The position numbers and the translations under genes were made by a program. The notes beneath the pieces were generated by a model. It saw only the letters and a program-made list of their open reading frames with translations, was not told the origin of the DNA and searched no databases. Below are positions 17,601 to 19,912 of a stretch of 19,912 nt of DNA, in pieces. Position 1 is the stretch's first letter; each line of letters starts with the position of its first letter. This stretch comes from Onthovicinus sp900555545 (lineage in GTDB: Bacteria; Bacillota; Clostridia; Oscillospirales; Acutalibacteraceae), in NCBI GenBank assembly GCA_949296915.1, contig CASFPX010000024.1, positions 1 to 19,912 on the forward strand, written 5' to 3'.

Positions 17601-18239
17601 TTTGAAGCGCTCTGCTGTGACAGCATTGCGGCATTGAACCGTGCGGGGGAGCAGGAGAACGGCACTTATCAGGACAACAGCAGGGTGCGGATCTTCGGCA
17701 TTGTCACCTCCCTAAAAAAGAAAAATGTCCGCGCCAATCAAACCATGGCTTTCTTAACTGTGGAAGATATGAATGGCGAGATTGAAGTACTCGTATTTGC
17801 CGCTACGCTGGAACGCTATGCCGCCCTGATTCATGAGGATGAACCGATTTTACTGCGCGGGCGTCTCAGCTTGCGGGAGGACAGCGATGCAAAGGTCGTC
17901 TGCGAGCAGATCGAGCGGATCCCCACTGCGGAGCAGCTTGCCCAGCGGGAGCCCTCTCCAGATCGTTCAAGTCCGGAGCCGGTACACAAGAGCCACACAC
18001 GCAACGGGCTGTTTTTACGTGTGGATGCATTAGATGCCGCACCCGCCCGTCAGGCACAAAAAATACTGCGTATTTTTGATGGGGAGGAACCGGTATATTA
18101 CTTTACGCCGGGCAGTGGGTACGTCCGCGCGCCGCGCTCGGAGTGGGTCAGTGTCAACGAGCCGATGCTTCGGGAACTGCGATCGATCCTGGGAGGGGAA
18201 AATGTCGTGTACCGTCCGCCCGAATCTGGTAGAATTTAG
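14700..18239 (+). CDS. dnaE: DNA polymerase III alpha subunit DnaE
   Basis: This 1179-residue C-family replicative polymerase is full length. The PHP domain begins AHLHLHTEYSLLDG, with His8 and His10, then AITDHGNMFG, so its metal site appears intact. The palm carries GPGRGSGAGSIAAY and the catalytic Asp400 and Asp402 in PDFDIDF. A third catalytic Asp (Asp550) is in LLKMDFLG. Further motifs are the fingers RHASRHAAGVVI, YQEQVMQV, and SFNKSHAAAY-like FASYAFNKSHAAAYAL. HhH follows. An OB-fold (about 990-1060) begins RIFGIVTSLKKKN. The ATG at 14700 is chosen because AAGGAGG is 7 bases before it. In Clostridia DnaE works beside PolC, which is not in the window. Confidence 0.98.
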   Translation: MAGFAHLHLHTEYSLLDGVCRLNKLMDAVKAAGQQAVAITDHGNMFGVVDFYKAAQKAGVKPIIGCEVYVAARSRFDKNRSLDYEHNHLILLCENNTGYQNLIKMLSLAWTEGFYGKPRVDHELIEQYHEGLICLSACLAGEIPRALIRGDYEGAKQTALWYADIFGPGNYFLEMQNHFIPDQAVVNEGLERLSRDTGIPLVVTNDTHYIERSDAQIQKILICIQTNHTIDEETGLNFGSDNFYLKTEEEMRELFPNHPEAVEMTAAIAERCNVTFDFGHTKLPHFEVPDHQDHFEYFKGMCEAGFLRRYGENAPQAYRDRLDYELGVINTMGYVDYYLIVWDFVNYAKSQGIPVGPGRGSGAGSIAAYCIGITGIDPMQYNLLFERFLNPERVSMPDFDIDFCYERRGEVVDYVVRKYGADHVAQIITFGTMAARAAVRDVGRAMGMAYSAVDSVVKKFPRVFNISIDGALQQSKELREEYESDRQVRELIDTARKVEGMPRHASRHAAGVVITHEPVSSYVPLALSDNDVVTQYTMTILEELGLLKMDFLGLRTLTVIDDCVKLVNKRGVPLDIDGIDTADPETYQMISAGKTEGVFQFESEGMRNAIMALKPEYLEDLIAVISLYRPGPMASIPTYVENRHHPEKIRYKTPLLKDILDVTYGCLVYQEQVMQVFRKLAGYSYGRADIVRRAMSKKKHDVMERERRNFIYGLQREDGTWECEGAIRRGVPEQLANEIFDDMTSFASYAFNKSHAAAYALVAYRTAYLKCHYPAEFMASLLTSVLEDAGKVRRYIKEAAALGIDVLPPSVNESGKQFTVRQGKIRFGLLAIKNLGSGFIDRILGERQLNGEYTSLYTFCKRVHGRDFNRRAVESLIYSGALDGLGPGRRQMLQALPEMIEEIDSEKHRNVEGQIGLFDLGGQSRIREEGPAMPDIPDFPAKERLRREKETIGVYVTGHPMDDYRDVFEALCCDSIAALNRAGEQENGTYQDNSRVRIFGIVTSLKKKNVRANQTMAFLTVEDMNGEIEVLVFAATLERYAALIHEDEPILLRGRLSLREDSDAKVVCEQIERIPTAEQLAQREPSPDRSSPEPVHKSHTRNGLFLRVDALDAAPARQAQKILRIFDGEEPVYYFTPGSGYVRAPRSEWVSVNEPMLRELRSILGGENVVYRPPESGRI

Positions 18240-18260
18240 GAATTTATGCGCGCGTAAGGC

Positions 18261-18289
18261 TTGATTATTTGCCCGCTTTATTGTATTAT
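18261..18289 (+). promoter_or_regulatory. Sigma-A promoter of pfkA
   Basis: TTGATT (18261-18266) and TATTAT (18284-18289) have a 17-base spacer. The leader is about 55 bases. It lets pfkA be expressed apart from the upstream operon, although no terminator separates dnaE from pfkA. Confidence 0.8.
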
Positions 18290-18351
18290 AAGTATGCATA
18301 TCTAAAAATTATTTTGCGTTTTATTATTACACATCAAGGGGAGTTAAAACT

Positions 18352-19314
18352 ATGAAGACTATCGGTGTATTAACAAGTGGCGGCGATGCGCCGGGAATGA
18401 ATGCGGCCATACGCGCTGTTGTACGCACCGGCTGTGAAAACGGCCTGCGAGTGCTTGGGATTCGCCGTGGATACAGTGGACTGATCAGCGGCGATATGTT
18501 CGAGATGAACCTGCGCAGCGTTTCGGATATCATTCACCGCGGGGGTACCATGCTCTATACGGCCCGCTGCCCGGAGTTTAAAACGCAGGAGGGCGTTCAG
18601 AAGGCAGTCGACGTCTGTAAGGAGGTCGGCCTGGACGGCATTGTTGTCATCGGCGGTGATGGTTCCTTCCGCGGCGCGCGTGACCTCTCTCTGGCGGGAA
18701 TCCCATGCGTAGCGCTGCCGGGCACAATTGACAACGACATCGCCTGCACGGATTATACGATCGGCTATGATACGGCAATGAATACGATTGTGGAGATGGT
18801 GGATCGCATTCGCGATACGACCGAGTCGCACGACCGGTGCAGCGTGGTAGAGGTCATGGGCCACACGGCCGGTTATCTGGCGCTCAACGCCGGTATCGCA
18901 GTGGGAGCTACCTCCATCTTGGTGCCCGAAATGCACTACGATATTGAGGAGGACGTTATCGGGCGGATGTTCCGTACGCAAAAGACGGGGAAAAAGCACT
19001 TTATCATCATCGTGGCCGAGGGAATCGGCGGCGTTGTCGATATGGCAAAGCTCATTGAGGAAAAGACGGGCGTCGAGAGCCGTGCAACCGTACTGGGGCA
19101 TGTCCAGCGCGGTGGTTCACCGACGGTACGCGACCGCGTCCTGGCCAGCGAGATGGGCCATTATGCCGTTCAGCTGCTGATGAAGGATATAGGCAACCGC
19201 GTCGTTGCCTATAAAAAAGACGCAATCGTCGATTATGATATCTATGAGGCGCTGAACATGAAGAAAGAATTCGATATGGATCTTTATCGCATCGCGCACG
19301 AGATTTCTATCTGA
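18352..19314 (+). CDS. pfkA: ATP-dependent 6-phosphofructokinase
   Basis: This 320-residue enzyme converts fructose-6-phosphate to fructose-1,6-bisphosphate and is of the bacterial tetrameric type. TSGGDAPGMNAAIRAVVR holds the ATP loop and effector-site Arg21 and Arg25. GGDGS (101-105) has Gly104, the mark of ATP rather than PPi use. TIDNDI has catalytic Asp127. HVQRGGSP at 250 binds substrate. The usual VEVMGR motif reads VEVMGHTAG here, so an Arg is replaced by His. AAGGGGAG precedes the ATG by 8 bases. The gene has its own promoter and terminator, and no pyk gene follows. Confidence 0.98.
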   Translation: MKTIGVLTSGGDAPGMNAAIRAVVRTGCENGLRVLGIRRGYSGLISGDMFEMNLRSVSDIIHRGGTMLYTARCPEFKTQEGVQKAVDVCKEVGLDGIVVIGGDGSFRGARDLSLAGIPCVALPGTIDNDIACTDYTIGYDTAMNTIVEMVDRIRDTTESHDRCSVVEVMGHTAGYLALNAGIAVGATSILVPEMHYDIEEDVIGRMFRTQKTGKKHFIIIVAEGIGGVVDMAKLIEEKTGVESRATVLGHVQRGGSPTVRDRVLASEMGHYAVQLLMKDIGNRVVAYKKDAIVDYDIYEALNMKKEFDMDLYRIAHEISI

Positions 19315-19353
19315 TTATCGCTCCTCTCATGAGGGAAGTTCATACGTTTTTAT

Positions 19354-19385
19354 AGTCCGTGGAGTAAATGCTCCACGGACTTTTT
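19354..19385 (+). terminator. Intrinsic terminator of pfkA
   Basis: A perfect 11-base stem (19354-19364 with 19371-19381) with a 6-base loop runs into five T residues. Confidence 0.92.
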
Positions 19386-19404
19386 GCATGTTTGGCAAAC
19401 ATGC
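19386..19404. repeat. Perfect hairpin GCATGTTT-GGC-AAACATGC
   Basis: Eight-base arms with a 3-base loop follow directly after the pfkA terminator T tract. There is no T tract of its own. It may be a backup stop or an operator-like site. Confidence 0.5.
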
Positions 19405-19600
19405 GTCAAAGGGAGTGGCGTTTGCAAAAAACTGAACAGGAGGGATGTGAGATCAGGAAAAACCTAACCTGTATGCTTCATAAGCAACAGCGCTGGCAAG
19501 TGGTGCAGTCCCTTCGGAACACGCATCTTCTCCGCATGGAAAGGGTGCTGGTAGGTCAATCTGACCAAAAAAAGGGTCGTGACATTGTGATAAACGAATA
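19405..19600. other. Non-coding stretch with RNA hairpin potential
   Basis: No gene is supported here. An open frame that begins inside the pfkA terminator has no RBS and no family resemblance. The plus strand can form a stem at 19469-19490 (CTGT-bulge-TGCTT / AAGCAACAG), a looser pair 19506-19514 with 19541-19550, and GGTCA/TGACC at 19554-19566. This could be a small RNA or leader, or chance. No promoter in front of it is clear. Confidence 0.35.
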
Positions 19601-19631
19601 TTGACAAAAATTTCCGGGGGGGGGGTATAAT
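19601..19631 (+). promoter_or_regulatory. Promoter with a G10 tract in the spacer
   Basis: A perfect TTGACA (19601-19606) and a perfect TATAAT (19626-19631) are separated by 19 bases. The last ten spacer bases are G (19616-19625). Spacing of 17 is optimal for sigma-A, so loss of two G residues would restore it. This is the pattern of slipped-strand phase variation in a promoter spacer. It drives the exported protein gene at 19757 with a leader of about 120 bases. Confidence 0.8.
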
Positions 19632-19756
19632 AATTATGCACAAAACAAAAATGAATATTCTGCATTTTGGTTGGGGCGAAGGGTTTTGAATATCAGATTG
19701 GAAGGAACCAGTGTGCCGAAGGCGCATGGAATAAAGGAAAAGGAAGTGTAGAAACA

Positions 19757-19912
19757 ATGAAAAAGTGGAAACGGATCGTAGGCGGAGCGCTGGCGGGGGT
19801 GCTGGCGGTAAGCACGGCGGTGTCGGCGTTTGCAGCAGCGGCAGAGGAGGAACAGGTGGACACCACATTGCCGGAGGGAATAACACAGGAGCTGCTGGAT
19901 GAGGCGGTAGTC
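19757..19912 (+). CDS. Start of an exported protein gene, cut by the window edge
   Basis: The first 52 codons are visible and the frame is open to the window edge. Residues 1-26 are a clear signal peptide: basic start MKKWKR, hydrophobic core, then AVSAFAA, a signal peptidase I site. The mature part starts acidic (AEEEQVDTTLPEG). No domain can be assigned. The signal resembles that of the Asp/Pro-rich surface protein at 3837 (SMSAFAAE). RBS-like AGGAAG lies about 10 bases before the ATG. Expression is probably governed by the G10 promoter upstream. Confidence 0.8.
   Translation, partial: MKKWKRIVGGALAGVLAVSTAVSAFAAAAEEEQVDTTLPEGITQELLDEAVV

Noticed and set aside
19368..19604. 78-codon frame after pfkA
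   Set aside because: It starts inside the pfkA terminator, has no RBS, ends within the next promoter and resembles nothing known.
19636..19689. Possible 17-codon upstream reading frame in the leader of the last gene
   Set aside because: It begins at about the predicted transcript start with no RBS, so translation is unlikely.

Overview
The window looks like chromosomal DNA from an anaerobic, spore-forming Clostridia bacterium, most likely in the Oscillospiraceae/Ruminococcaceae range. This is inferred from the HrcA/CIRCE-controlled groES-groEL, two CotF-type spore coat genes, an HPr kinase, a WhiA and a PHP-type DnaE. Surface proteins with TG-type C-terminal sorting signals, moderate GC, and sigma-A promoters of the form TTGATT-N17-TATAAT point the same way. 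I cannot name a species from the sequence alone.

Layout: (1) 1-2777: end of an unseen upstream unit, tRNA-Leu(UAG) on the minus strand, the CIRCE-controlled groES-groEL operon, then tRNA-Ala(GGC) with its own promoter and terminator. (2) 2939-6240: a more A+T-rich accessory block. It holds a leucine-rich-repeat lipoprotein and an Asp/Pro-rich repeat surface protein with an atypical sortase-like tail. Facing them are a secreted protein of unknown function and a four-helix membrane protein of the CmpB type. (3) 6295-9848: an ABC-F ATPase of the YbiT/YkpA type, a two-gene spore coat unit, and a GT4 glycosyltransferase on the opposite strand, divergent from the next block. (4) 9889-19385: a housekeeping block of hprK, glcK (ROK), murB, rapZ, whiA, dnaE and pfkA, all on the plus strand. 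(5) 19386-19912: a 350-base non-coding stretch, then the start of a gene for an exported protein.

The housekeeping block joins sugar sensing and glycolysis (HPr kinase, glucokinase, phosphofructokinase) to cell wall synthesis and division (MurB, RapZ, WhiA) and chromosome replication (DnaE). Gaps from glcK to dnaE are only 13-31 bases, so these five genes are probably one operon. A terminator-like hairpin separates hprK from glcK, and pfkA has its own promoter. The YvcK/GlmR gene that usually sits between rapZ and whiA in Firmicutes is absent.

The observation most worth following is at the right edge. The promoter of the last, exported protein has a run of ten G residues between a perfect TTGACA -35 and a perfect TATAAT -10, giving a 19-base spacer. 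This is the architecture of a phase-variable promoter in which gain or loss of G residues tunes expression of a surface protein.
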